A stretch of 64,000 bases of DNA from JBCAWW01 sp039024315 (GTDB lineage Bacteria; Bacteroidota; Bacteroidia; J057): contig JBCCQN010000013.1 of NCBI GenBank assembly GCA_039024315.1, forward strand, positions 13,863 through 77,862, written 5' to 3'. A program made the position numbers and the translations under genes. The first letter of the stretch is position 1; each line of letters opens with the position of its first letter. A model generated the notes under the pieces. That model saw nothing but the letters and a program-made list of their open reading frames with translations. It was not told where the DNA came from and made no database searches. This document shows, piece by piece, positions 40,475 through 48,999 of this stretch.

Positions 40475-43008
40475 AGACAACCTCTTTCCCGCTACAACAC
40501 TTGCTAATCCGCCTTGAGCAAGCTGGTTTTCAGATTGATCCCGCTCGTCAAATGCGGATCCAGAGCGTACTATTGCAATTGGGGAGTCAATATCGCGACA
40601 ATCCCCATGGCCTAAGTCAACTTTTGACTCCCCTAGTCGCTCAAAATGAGGAAGAGCAAACTTTAGTTACCCAAATTATCGCTGAGTATCTAGAGGAGAG
40701 TATGGGGCAAGAGGAGACCGCTAGCGCGGAACGCTCAACTCCTACTACCGAGATCGGCCAATCGCTCAAAGAAAAAAGGAGAAATGCCTACTTGATCGCC
40801 CTAGCAGTAATTGTCGTGATCAGTGCCATCTGGAAAATGCGGCAAAATACTCAGCCTCATGAGCTGGACATTATGTCATTTTTACAGTCAAGTACGGCCC
40901 ATGATAAGTTCAAACAAGATTCTTCCTTACCTAAAATTGATGAAAGACTCGCAGGCGATCCCAGTCTCAAAGAATACCCCCTTCTAAACGAAGTACGATT
41001 TGTCACCAAAGCCATCAGCAATGCGGGGGAACCTGGCTTGTTTTTTATCGGCAAAAAATCGATCAACCATCCTAAGACTCAGTTACTTTGGCGCTTCTTC
41101 AAAGATGGACATTTAGTGGAAGAAAAGATCGGCGACCAAGTTCGTTTTACCAATGAGCAGTTAGGGGATTATGAGGTAGAAGTAGAAATGTCCTATTTGC
41201 ATGGTCCGCCAGAAATAAAAGCCTCAAACAGAAGCAGCTTTTTATTGCTCCCACCTGAAATATCAGCCAACGAAAGAGCCTCCCAGCTGCTTGCTCTACA
41301 GGAAAAAGAGCAAAACTTTATCAAAATTGGCCTTTTCTTCTTTTGTGTTTTCCTCATTGTATTGATTGAAGGTTTGATCAGGATTTGGGAAAAACAGGCT
41401 TACAGGCTCTACTTTCAAAGGGAGTTTTTGGAGGATGCAGCCGGTGAATACGCACTACCGCACGCGGATAATCAAATTAAGCTAGAAGCAGAACCCGCTT
41501 TTTATGATTTAGCCGAGAGCATGTCTCACCGTCAAAGCGGCCAGCTGGCCACCCTAGACATCCCGCAAACGCTCTACGCTACTGTGCGCAATGGCGGACT
41601 TCCCAGTCTCAAATACAAAAGTCAGCAAGTCGATACTGAATATCTCGTCCTCATCGACGAAAGTGAACCTAATCGTCCTGCCGCCGCTTTATTTGCTCAG
41701 CTTGTCAAGTTATTGCAGGCTGAGTCTGTAGCCATACGCGCTTATACTTTCCGTAACGACCCGCGAGATTGCTACAATGATAAAGGTGATCCTTGGGAAT
41801 TGGATAGCTTAGCACGTAAGTATGCAAAGCATAGGCTCTTAGTTTTTGCAAAAGGTAGCTATCTCGTCGAGCCAGGTAGCAATAAGCTTGCGACTTGGGT
41901 AAATCAAGCCTTTGCTGCTTGGGAAACCAAGGTCTTGATTAGTCCTGAACCGCGTCAGAACTGGCATAAACGCGAAGAGGCGTTGAGTCTATGCTTTAGC
42001 CTCGTTCCCGCTGATATGCAGGGCCAGCTAGGCCTAGTAGAGGCTTTACAAAGTAGTGGCCTAAGTATCGATGAAAAGCTGCATGAGGTCAAGCTGGTCC
42101 AGCAAAAAGCACACGTCAGTCTGGCTCAATATGATCTCAATCAAGCAGATGATTTAGAGGCCTATTTGGATGAAGCTTCCTTTCAATGGCTAACTGCTCT
42201 GAGTTTGGCCCCTGGGCTTCGCTGGGAGATGATCTTAAAAGTCGGTGAGGCCATGCAAGCGGATCAATTGGTAGAAGAAAAATGGATGAGTTATGATAAG
42301 CTTATGAAATTGAGCCAATTGCCCTTTGTCCAAGCAGGCGAAATGCCGCAATCTCTGCGTGCCCAATTAGCTCAACGCATGGACCAAGAGACAGAAGCCA
42401 AGGCAAGGCAGGCCATATTGAGCGTTCTCGCAGAGAAGGCCCAAGGAGCACCCAACCTAGAAAACAAAGTCCAACAAACGGTGCAAAAAGCAGCCTTGGA
42501 GCCAGAAAACAAAGACCTGCAAGCCAAAATGAAGTTTCTCTTTCATCAAGGTTGGCTCGCACAATATCACCAAGCAGATTGGGCCAATGCCTTCCAGATG
42601 CCTTGGTATGAACGGGTTCCGGTCTTCAGTCTAGCCAGCGGAGTAGCTTTGATTGTGATGTTGAGCTTTGGCCTTAGTGATATTATCCGAGAGACTCCCA
42701 ACTACAGCAATCAGCGTCTCATCGCCAAACACCTAAGAAGTAGTACAGTAGGTTTGGGCCAAGGAGGCAGAGGACTTCACTCCATTGCAGAGCTCAAAGC
42801 GCAAATAAAACATTTTGAGGATTTTAATGACCCCATCCATCTCCAAGCAGGGGAGTGGATGCAAGCCCTAGACGCCTTGGATACAGCCTTTGATCATGAT
42901 GGGAGTAAGGTGCTCAAAGAAATCATCAAACAACCCAACCATCGCTATTATTTTGAAGCTACTATGCTCCAAAAAGACCTCAATAGTGTTTATCGCTGGT
43001 TTCAATAG
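40471..43008 (+). CDS. transmembrane VWA-like partner of the MoxR ATPase
   Basis: 845 residues from the ATG at 40471, which overlaps the MoxR stop; the Met at 40315 lies deep within that gene. Residues ~8-75 ('LLIRLEQAGFQIDPARQMRIQSVLL ... AEYL') look like the N-terminal helical part of CoxE-type VWA proteins. TM1 is at ~106-122, an Ig/PKD-like extracytoplasmic domain at ~165-262, and TM2 at ~284-304. A VWA-like domain begins at ~388 ('TEYLVLIDESEPNRPAAALFAQLVKLL'); its metal site is degenerate, with D395 and S397 but no second Ser. TM3 is at ~724-747, and a ~100-residue tail follows. I know no named family with this order. A mini-hairpin motif lies in the acidic linker before TM1. Confidence 0.7.
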   Translation: MKTTSFPLQHLLIRLEQAGFQIDPARQMRIQSVLLQLGSQYRDNPHGLSQLLTPLVAQNEEEQTLVTQIIAEYLEESMGQEETASAERSTPTTEIGQSLKEKRRNAYLIALAVIVVISAIWKMRQNTQPHELDIMSFLQSSTAHDKFKQDSSLPKIDERLAGDPSLKEYPLLNEVRFVTKAISNAGEPGLFFIGKKSINHPKTQLLWRFFKDGHLVEEKIGDQVRFTNEQLGDYEVEVEMSYLHGPPEIKASNRSSFLLLPPEISANERASQLLALQEKEQNFIKIGLFFFCVFLIVLIEGLIRIWEKQAYRLYFQREFLEDAAGEYALPHADNQIKLEAEPAFYDLAESMSHRQSGQLATLDIPQTLYATVRNGGLPSLKYKSQQVDTEYLVLIDESEPNRPAAALFAQLVKLLQAESVAIRAYTFRNDPRDCYNDKGDPWELDSLARKYAKHRLLVFAKGSYLVEPGSNKLATWVNQAFAAWETKVLISPEPRQNWHKREEALSLCFSLVPADMQGQLGLVEALQSSGLSIDEKLHEVKLVQQKAHVSLAQYDLNQADDLEAYLDEASFQWLTALSLAPGLRWEMILKVGEAMQADQLVEEKWMSYDKLMKLSQLPFVQAGEMPQSLRAQLAQRMDQETEAKARQAILSVLAEKAQGAPNLENKVQQTVQKAALEPENKDLQAKMKFLFHQGWLAQYHQADWANAFQMPWYERVPVFSLASGVALIVMLSFGLSDIIRETPNYSNQRLIAKHLRSSTVGLGQGGRGLHSIAELKAQIKHFEDFNDPIHLQAGEWMQALDALDTAFDHDGSKVLKEIIKQPNHRYYFEATMLQKDLNSVYRWFQ
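40718..40733 (-). repeat. mini-hairpin motif, copy A11
   Basis: CCGCTAGCGCGGAACG. The stem CCGC/GCGG is kept with a 4-base loop. It lies in the linker of the VWA-like membrane protein and is read as TASAER. Confidence 0.65.
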
Positions 43009-43016
43009 GGTATTTA

Positions 43017-43031
43017 CCGCTGCGCAGAACG
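43017..43031 (-). repeat. mini-hairpin motif, copy A12
   Basis: CCGCTGCGCAGAACG, intermediate between the CCGC and CTGC stem types (one mismatch). It is 9 bp after a stop codon. Confidence 0.6.
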
Positions 43032-43040
43032 CTTATCTAT

Positions 43041-43127
43041 TTAAGTACTAAGACAATAGTATCCAGTATTAGGACCTAGAAAAATGGAGCTGTTTGGTTC
43101 AGCAGAACCTTTTTACTAGGTATATAG
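43041..43127. repeat. inverted-repeat element, truncated copy B4
   Basis: It starts TTAAGTACTAAGACAATAGTATCCAG, the reverse complement of the right end of B1/B3, and keeps GGTTC-AGCA-GAACC, which also occurs in B1. It then degenerates before the CCCGAAAGC part. It sits in the 281-bp gene-free convergent spacer 43009-43289, with two mini-hairpins (43017, 43201) and two further palindromes. Confidence 0.7.
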
Positions 43128-43161
43128 CCTCTAAACAAAACATTTGGTCTTCCCGAGCGAT

Positions 43162-43177
43162 CCCGAGAGCTATCGGG
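43162..43177. repeat. CCCGA-type palindrome
   Basis: CCCGAGAGCTATCGGG is a variant of the CCCGAAAGCTTTCGGG palindrome in elements B2 and B3. Another variant, CCGAAAGCTGTCGGG, is at 43251-43265 in the same spacer. Confidence 0.6.
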
Positions 43178-43200
43178 AGAGGGATCTAGGGCGAAAAGAG

Positions 43201-43215
43201 CGTTCCGCGAAGCGG
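43201..43215 (+). repeat. mini-hairpin motif, copy A13
   Basis: CGTTCCGCGAAGCGG, perfect consensus, inverted relative to A12. Confidence 0.7.
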
Positions 43216-43250
43216 AAACCGGTCAAGAAAAACCTTAGCTTGACGCCAAT

Positions 43251-43265
43251 CCGAAAGCTGTCGGG
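43251..43265. repeat. CCGA-type palindrome
   Basis: CCGAAAGCTGTCGGG, an imperfect copy of the CCCGAAAGCTTTCGGG family, just before the convergent gene end at 43290. Confidence 0.55.
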
Positions 43266-43289
43266 AGTAAGGACCCTAAAGCCCTCTCG

Positions 43290-43775
43290 CTAAAGCGCCT
43301 CCTTTTCCTCCTGTAGCCCAAACTGGACTGAATGGTGGAACATATGCTTGAAATGAAATTGCTCCCAGTCTTCGGGCTTTAAATCGCCAAAAGCGGGGTG
43401 TAAAAAAGTCGCTCCTTCCTCCAAAGAGGCCATAAAATCATAAAATTTAGGGATCTCAGCGAGCAATTTCTCCTTGGCTTGATCGAGATTCGCGAATCGC
43501 AAAGGCATTAATTTCCCCTTTTCTAATCCTATGCCATTGGTATTTTTTTTGAAAGGTTTGCTGCTCCGCAACCAAGCTTGACTTTGGGGCACTCTCTCCA
43601 CCGGAATCAATAGTGGAAGATTGAATTTACCGCGACTCATGGCAAAGGCCCCACTCAAGTGTTCGACCATATGCTGAGGGGTCATGATACCCCACGCCGG
43701 TTTTTGCTCGGCCTTTAATTGAGCCAATATTGCGGGGAAGGTTTCGCGGATGAAAGTAGTTTTTTCAGGATGCAT
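43290..43775 (-). CDS. DUF1569/DinB-like protein
   Basis: 161 residues, no signal peptide. 'WGIMTPQHMVEHLSGAF' near residue 30 and the C-terminal 'FHFKHMFHHSVQFG' match the His-containing helices of the DUF1569 group within the DinB-like four-helix superfamily, where three histidines bind a metal. Substrates are not known; DinB-like enzymes include thiol-dependent S-transferases. The gene lies 5 bp downstream of trkH and is probably co-transcribed with it, although no functional link is evident. Confidence 0.6.
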   Translation of the reverse strand: MHPEKTTFIRETFPAILAQLKAEQKPAWGIMTPQHMVEHLSGAFAMSRGKFNLPLLIPVERVPQSQAWLRSSKPFKKNTNGIGLEKGKLMPLRFANLDQAKEKLLAEIPKFYDFMASLEEGATFLHPAFGDLKPEDWEQFHFKHMFHHSVQFGLQEEKEAL

Positions 43776-43780
43776 AGCAA

Positions 43781-45271
43781 TTATTTTTCACGCCAGAAAA
43801 AAGGCGTTATCAGCATAAGAACGGTAAAGAGTTCCAAACGGCCTAATAGCATATAAAAAGACAAAAACCATTTGCCAAAATTGGGAATGCGGGCAAAGTT
43901 AATCGCATCTTGTGGCCCTACTTCCCCGATTCCCGGTCCAATATTGCCCAAAGTAGCCGCAACTGTGCCCAAGGCCGTAGAAAAGTCTGGAGTCATAAAT
44001 GACATCACGAAGGTGCCAAAGACAAACAACAAAATGAAAATCAAAAAGAAGGCGACGATTTTGGAGATGGTGTCTTGATTGACGGCCTTCTTATTGAATC
44101 GTACCGGTAGGATTGCTTTGGGATGAATCTGACGCTTTAGCTCCAGATAACTGTTTTTGGTTACCAAAAGGGTTCTCACAAATTTGACACCTCCACTCGT
44201 AGAGCCCGCACAAGCCCCCGAAAACATGAGAACAAAAAACAGAACCGTCAAAACATTGCCCCATTCGGTAAAGGCTTCTGTCCCAAAGCCGGTAGTCGTG
44301 ACCACAGAGATGACTTGAAAGGCCGCTGCGCGGAACGATTCTTCGAGCCCGTAGGTACCATTATAGACCAAAACTCCCATCACAATACCGATCAAAATCA
44401 GGCTGATAAATAAATAGTAACGAAATTCTTCATTGGCCCAAAGCCGCATGGGTTTGCCTCGTAAGGCAAAATAGGTCAAGGCAAAGTTGGTCCCAGCCAA
44501 AAACATGAAAACAATCACCACATACTGGCTGTACGCACTAAATCCCCCCAAACTAGCCTGACTAGTTGAGAATCCTCCTGTGGACAAGGTGGCCATGGCA
44601 TGACAAAGGGCTTCGTAAAAATTCATATCTCCCAGCCAAAGGAGGATCATCTCTAGAGCAGTAAGAGAAAAATAAATAATCCAAAGTCGCTTGGCAGTTT
44701 CCTTGACCCGAGGCGTCAGTTTATCTGGCGTCGGTCCCGGCACTTCGGCAGCGTATAGCTGCATTCCCCCAATGCCTAACAATGGCAAAATGGCAATCGT
44801 CAAAACGATAATTCCCATCCCTCCAATCCAATGAGTCATCGCACGCCAAAAGTGCAGACCATGCGGTAAAGCTTCAATTTGCTCGCCCAAAATGGTAGCT
44901 CCTGTAGTCGTGAAACCTGACATAGTTTCAAAAAAGGCATCCGTAAAGGTTTCGATGGGATAACCTTCCCCAATGGTAAACTTGGCCAAATAGTAGGGCA
45001 AGGCCCCTATGATCGACATACTAATCCAGCCTAGGGTAACCACTAAATAACCATCTCTTTTTTTGAGTTCTGACTTGGCCCCTTTGCGGGTCAACAGCCA
45101 AGTGAGCGCCCCTATCAAAATGGTTCCCAAACTCGAATACAAAATTGCCGTCAGATCAGCAGAGCCATAAAAAATCGAAAAAGGCACGGCCAGCAACATC
45201 GCAATCCCGCTCAATCCCACTAAAATCCCTAATACGTTGAAAATTGCCTTGTAATTAAACATATGCCCCAT
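43781..45271 (-). CDS. trkH: TrkH-family potassium uptake protein
   Basis: 496 residues, polytopic. The four pore-loop filters of the SKT superfamily are visible, each with its Gly: 'GFTTTGATIL', 'LSTGGFSTS', 'VTTTGFGTE' and 'GACAGSTSGG'. TrkH/KtrB proteins form K+ channels gated by a cytosolic RCK protein (TrkA/KtrA), which is not encoded nearby. Length fits TrkH rather than the shorter KtrB. Met1 or Met4 (45271 or 45262) could be the start. A mini-hairpin motif (44323) falls in 'SFRAAAFQVISV' just before the third filter, a well-conserved region, without altering its length. Confidence 0.93.
   Translation of the reverse strand: MGHMFNYKAIFNVLGILVGLSGIAMLLAVPFSIFYGSADLTAILYSSLGTILIGALTWLLTRKGAKSELKKRDGYLVVTLGWISMSIIGALPYYLAKFTIGEGYPIETFTDAFFETMSGFTTTGATILGEQIEALPHGLHFWRAMTHWIGGMGIIVLTIAILPLLGIGGMQLYAAEVPGPTPDKLTPRVKETAKRLWIIYFSLTALEMILLWLGDMNFYEALCHAMATLSTGGFSTSQASLGGFSAYSQYVVIVFMFLAGTNFALTYFALRGKPMRLWANEEFRYYLFISLILIGIVMGVLVYNGTYGLEESFRAAAFQVISVVTTTGFGTEAFTEWGNVLTVLFFVLMFSGACAGSTSGGVKFVRTLLVTKNSYLELKRQIHPKAILPVRFNKKAVNQDTISKIVAFFLIFILLFVFGTFVMSFMTPDFSTALGTVAATLGNIGPGIGEVGPQDAINFARIPNFGKWFLSFYMLLGRLELFTVLMLITPFFWREK
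44323..44337 (-). repeat. mini-hairpin motif, copy A14
   Basis: CCGCTGCGCGGAACG. Perfect stem, loop GCA on the minus strand, inside trkH, read as SFRAA. Confidence 0.65.
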
Positions 45272-45487
45272 ACTATTCGATGATGCGCAAGTTTAAGGGC
45301 TTTTTGAGAATAAATGAAATCAGCTAAGCAAGCAGGACGTTATTTTTGGGCAAATATTTCCCCTTTTCAGGAAGTCTGATTTACCGTTTAATTAATTATA
45401 TCAGCTTTACTTTAAAATAATTTAACGCTTGTGTCATATTTTAGACAAAGGATAATACCAATCGGATTTTAACAACACCCCTACGCT

Positions 45488-48301
45488 ATGAAAAAACTTT
45501 TACTCTTTTTATTCTCTGCATTTGTCTCAAGTGCCCTTTGGGCCCAATGCGGTAACATCATCATTACAGGCGTCTTCGATGGCCCGCTTAGTGGAGGTAC
45601 TCCCAAAGGAGTCGAGCTTTATGTGGTCAACAATATCGCCAACCTCAGTATCTACGGCCTTGGCTCGGCCAATAATGGAGGCGGGTCTGATGGCGAAGAG
45701 TTTACCTTTCCCAACGTTCCTGTTACCGCTGGGTCTTTTATTTATGTAGCTTCTGAAGCAACTGAGTTTGCCAACTTTTTTGGTTTTGCTCCAGACTATA
45801 CCACCGTAGCAATCGAAGTTAATGGGGATGATGCCATTGAGCTTTTTTGCAGTGGCACGGTAGAAGATGTCTTTGGAGACATCAATGTGGATGGCACGGG
45901 TCAAGCATGGGAATATATGGATGGTTGGGCCTACAGAAACAATGGCACAGGCCCAAGTGGTACTAACTTTATACCAGGAGACTGGACCTATTCAACTCCC
46001 AATGCCTTGGACAATGAGACCTCTAATGCTAGCGCTGCTACTCCTTTCCCAATCGGTACTTATGTCGCTGGCGTAGCCCCTACCGCTCAAGTAGGTTTTA
46101 GTGTCGCCGCTTCCTCTACTCCAGAAGCGACTGGGGCCAATACCATCACCGTTACCATGGATGCCGCCCCAAGTGTCGATGTAAGCATAGATATTACAGA
46201 TGCGCTCTCGGGAACGGCAACCCCAACCACAGATTATACTTTTACGCCACAGATATTAACGTTCACCACCGGTGCTACCTATCCCAATACTCAAACTATA
46301 AGCGGCATAAGCATAGTGGACGATGGCTTGGGCGACGATGAAGAATACTTCAATCTAAATTTGGCCCTTAATACAGGCACAGCGAACCTATTGACAACCA
46401 ATCATAGGGTGGTGATTACCGAGGCTAGAACAGGGCTATTTATTAATGAAATTTCTCAGGGCGCCTCAGGTACCCAAGAATGGGTTGAGCTATTGGTCAT
46501 CGGTACCCCAGGAACCAGTCTGGATCTGCGAGGATACATAGTCGATGATAACAACGGAACGTTTTCGGACGGAAGCTCAAGTGGCCTAGGGATAGCTGAT
46601 GGCTACATCGCCTTTTCTAATGATTGCAATTGGGAAAAGGTTCCCGTAGGATCTGTCATTATCCTTTATAATAGCACCACTCCTGATCCAGGTTTACCGG
46701 CCGATGATCCCACTGATGCCAATGGCGACCTCCTTTATGTCTGTCCTATTTTTGCCCCGAGCTTTGGCACAGGTTGTGGTAGTCCAACGGTCAATGACTA
46801 TTTTGATGCCTTAGATACTACCCCCACTATCGGCGATCCCTCCTATCCAGCGACCACTCAAGATCCTTGTTGGGACTTTATTTCCTTTTTCAATGGCAGT
46901 GATGGGTTTCAGGTAAGAAATCCTGCCGCTGCCTACCAGCATGGCATTTCTTATGGAACCAATTCTGGTGGTGTTTGTAGTGGGAATATTGGAATTTTCC
47001 CTTGCCAGATGCGCGTCGAAAACCACCCAGCCTTTGGTACTTATGACGCTGGGGCGGCCCACTTTGCTGTTTCTGGCAATAACACGACTTATGCCTTTAC
47101 CAATGCCTATAATGACGATCCAAAGTTGAACAACAATTGGGAGATAGTAGTCGCGAGCACCAATTCGACACCGGGTGGAGGCAATAGTGCCGCTAATACC
47201 ACTTTTATCAACACGCTGCGCGGAACGTTTACCCCAACCGTCGTCAATTCTACTTATGCTTGTAATCTAGGCCCCAACCAAAGCCGCACCTACCTCAATC
47301 CTGCGGACGAAATCATCCTCGATGTCACCAATAATGGAGGGACGGATCATGGTTTGACAACGGGCTCAGCCACCTTTGGCTTAGGAGAATCGCAAAACAC
47401 CAATCTGACGGGCCAGCCTTATTTTGCCGATCCAGAATGGCAAATTACTCCGACGATTACGGCGGGAGGCGATTATGTAGTTACCTTTTATCTTTCTGCG
47501 GCTGACTTGACAGCGATCACTAACTTTATCAACACCAATGAAGGTACTGCCTTTGCGGAGACTGATGTGGCAGCCCAACTAAAGGTTTATCGCCGAGACG
47601 GGGCTAATTCCCCCACAAATGCTACCGCTGACCCTCAAGTAGAAATAGGGCTTACCACGGTGGGTACCCAAGGCACCTTCACTACTTATCAAGCGCCCTT
47701 TAACGTATTTTCAACCTTTGCACTGGGTACGCCTGTGTCCGCGCTCCCTGTAGAGGGACTGAGTCTGCAAGCAGAAGTCAGCTCTAGTGGCGACGTATAT
47801 CTCAACTGGCAGACCCTCCAAGAGTGGGATACTGATTACTTCACCCTAGAACGCAAAGGAGCGCAAGGCGAATTTAGCAGTATTACTCGCCAAAAAGCGG
47901 CTGGCTTCAGTGAAACCCCGCGTTACTATCAATACACCGACTTGACAGCACCAACGGGGGTACAAATTTATCGCGTCAAGCAAGTCGATATTGACGGGGC
48001 CTTTACTTACTCTGACAATATAGCAGTTGAAGTCCGTACCGCAGGAGAGCTTGTCTTAGTCCAAAGCTATCCTGCTCCAGCAAATACAGTATTCAATATT
48101 CAACTCAATGCGCCTCAAAGTGGGAATGCTAGCCTAAGGATTTACCAAATGGATGGCAAATTAGCCCTCCAACAAAGCCTTGAGCTAGAAGCAGGTAGCC
48201 AAACTATTGAGACCGACTTAAGCAACTTAGCCAATGGTTACTACCTCTTTGAAATACGGTTTAGAGGGCAGCGAATTAATGGTAAGATCATAAAATGGTA
48301 A
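45488..48301 (+). CDS. T9SS-secreted lamin-tail/Calx-beta protein
   Basis: 937 residues with a signal peptide (MKKLLLFLFSAFVSSALWAQ). The first lamin-tail-like domain is at ~22-190 ('IIITGVFDGPLSGGTPKGVELYVVN ... DDAIELF'). A Calx-beta-like domain is at ~195-300 ('TPTTDYTFTPQILTFTTG ... DDEEYFNLNLAL'). A second lamin-tail-type region is at ~310-520 ('LFINEISQGASGTQEWVELLVIG'), then a long beta-rich region. The C-terminus is a type-A sorting domain (~855-937). It is probably a large surface or extracellular protein; lamin-tail domains in Bacteroidota often accompany nucleases, but no nuclease motif is seen here. Copy A15 of the mini-hairpin is at 47213. Confidence 0.83.
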   Translation: MKKLLLFLFSAFVSSALWAQCGNIIITGVFDGPLSGGTPKGVELYVVNNIANLSIYGLGSANNGGGSDGEEFTFPNVPVTAGSFIYVASEATEFANFFGFAPDYTTVAIEVNGDDAIELFCSGTVEDVFGDINVDGTGQAWEYMDGWAYRNNGTGPSGTNFIPGDWTYSTPNALDNETSNASAATPFPIGTYVAGVAPTAQVGFSVAASSTPEATGANTITVTMDAAPSVDVSIDITDALSGTATPTTDYTFTPQILTFTTGATYPNTQTISGISIVDDGLGDDEEYFNLNLALNTGTANLLTTNHRVVITEARTGLFINEISQGASGTQEWVELLVIGTPGTSLDLRGYIVDDNNGTFSDGSSSGLGIADGYIAFSNDCNWEKVPVGSVIILYNSTTPDPGLPADDPTDANGDLLYVCPIFAPSFGTGCGSPTVNDYFDALDTTPTIGDPSYPATTQDPCWDFISFFNGSDGFQVRNPAAAYQHGISYGTNSGGVCSGNIGIFPCQMRVENHPAFGTYDAGAAHFAVSGNNTTYAFTNAYNDDPKLNNNWEIVVASTNSTPGGGNSAANTTFINTLRGTFTPTVVNSTYACNLGPNQSRTYLNPADEIILDVTNNGGTDHGLTTGSATFGLGESQNTNLTGQPYFADPEWQITPTITAGGDYVVTFYLSAADLTAITNFINTNEGTAFAETDVAAQLKVYRRDGANSPTNATADPQVEIGLTTVGTQGTFTTYQAPFNVFSTFALGTPVSALPVEGLSLQAEVSSSGDVYLNWQTLQEWDTDYFTLERKGAQGEFSSITRQKAAGFSETPRYYQYTDLTAPTGVQIYRVKQVDIDGAFTYSDNIAVEVRTAGELVLVQSYPAPANTVFNIQLNAPQSGNASLRIYQMDGKLALQQSLELEAGSQTIETDLSNLANGYYLFEIRFRGQRINGKIIKW
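47213..47227 (-). repeat. mini-hairpin motif, copy A15
   Basis: ACGCTGCGCGGAACG. Three of the four stem pairs are kept. It lies inside the lamin-tail gene and is read as TLRGT. Confidence 0.5.
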
Positions 48302-48339
48302 TTCTTTGCTTTGAATAAAGGTAAATTCCGATTTTTCCT

Positions 48340-48347
48340 TATATTTG
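48340..48347 (+). promoter_or_regulatory. Bacteroidota -7 promoter element
   Basis: TATATTTG matches TAnnTTTG exactly, and GACG follows. It lies 39 bp after the preceding gene's stop and ~150 bp before the next start. A terminator-like hairpin follows at 48395, so the promoter may drive either a short RNA or the gene at 48499. The only TTTG upstream is ~26 bp away, farther than usual. Confidence 0.45.
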
Positions 48348-48394
48348 ACGAACAGAAGAATTTTATATCAGTGATTTACCGTCCTGTTATGCAC

Positions 48395-48425
48395 GGCCTT
48401 CCCTTGCGGGAAGGCCACTTTTTTG
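48395..48425 (+). terminator. rho-independent terminator
   Basis: A perfect 9-bp stem, GGCCTTCCC/GGGAAGGCC, with loop TTGC and a following TTTTTT run. It either ends the lamin-tail gene (stop at 48301) or a separate ~70-nt transcript starting near 48354. Confidence 0.9.
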
Positions 48426-48498
48426 GGTGATTTATGTCATTTCTCCGAGCTGGTTTTTTGCCTAATTTTTATCGGTATCCATCAAACCATCCCATCTC

Positions 48499-48999
48499 AT
48501 GAGTAGCTTCCGTATTCGCCCTAGATTTGAGCACAAGATTAATTGTTCTCCGGAGGAGCTCAAAGAACGCTTGCAACACCAGATTATAGTCAATAAAACC
48601 CCTTGTTTAATCCGAACGAAACACGATCAAATACATCTGCTCATCCCTAAAGAAGAACAACACTTTTGGTCTCCACAGTTGCATCTACAGCTTGAGACCG
48701 ATGAGGAAGGCTCACAATTAGTACGCGGTCTTTATGGCCCCAACCCCAATGTTTGGATTTTATTTATCTATGGCTATGCTGCTCTGGGTATGCTAGGCAC
48801 TTTTTCCCTCATCATTGGTTTATCGCAATGGACTCTCGCGCAAACGCCTTGGGGTATCTGGCTATTTAGTTTGCTTGCCCTCATGGCGCTTGGCTTGTAT
48901 CTCATCGCCCAAACAGGCCAAAAACTAGGAGCGGCACAGACATTTCGTCTGCACCACTGTTATGAAGAAGCCGTTGATGGCCAAATTCTAATCCACTAA
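48499..48999 (+). CDS. two-TM protein of unknown function
   Basis: 166 residues. A soluble N-terminal part (~1-90: 'FRIRPRFEHKINCSPEELKERLQ ... LIRTKHDQIHLLIP') is followed by two TM helices (~92-114 and ~120-140) and a short C-terminal tail. The pattern (N-terminal domain with strand-rich 'HLLIPKEEQHFWSPQLHLQLE') recurs in Bacteroidota hypothetical proteins, but I cannot name a family. It overlaps the convergent lipoprotein gene by 4 bp at the 3' ends. It is preceded by a promoter-like box and a terminator hairpin, so expression could depend on read-through. Confidence 0.65.
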   Translation: MSSFRIRPRFEHKINCSPEELKERLQHQIIVNKTPCLIRTKHDQIHLLIPKEEQHFWSPQLHLQLETDEEGSQLVRGLYGPNPNVWILFIYGYAALGMLGTFSLIIGLSQWTLAQTPWGIWLFSLLALMALGLYLIAQTGQKLGAAQTFRLHHCYEEAVDGQILIH

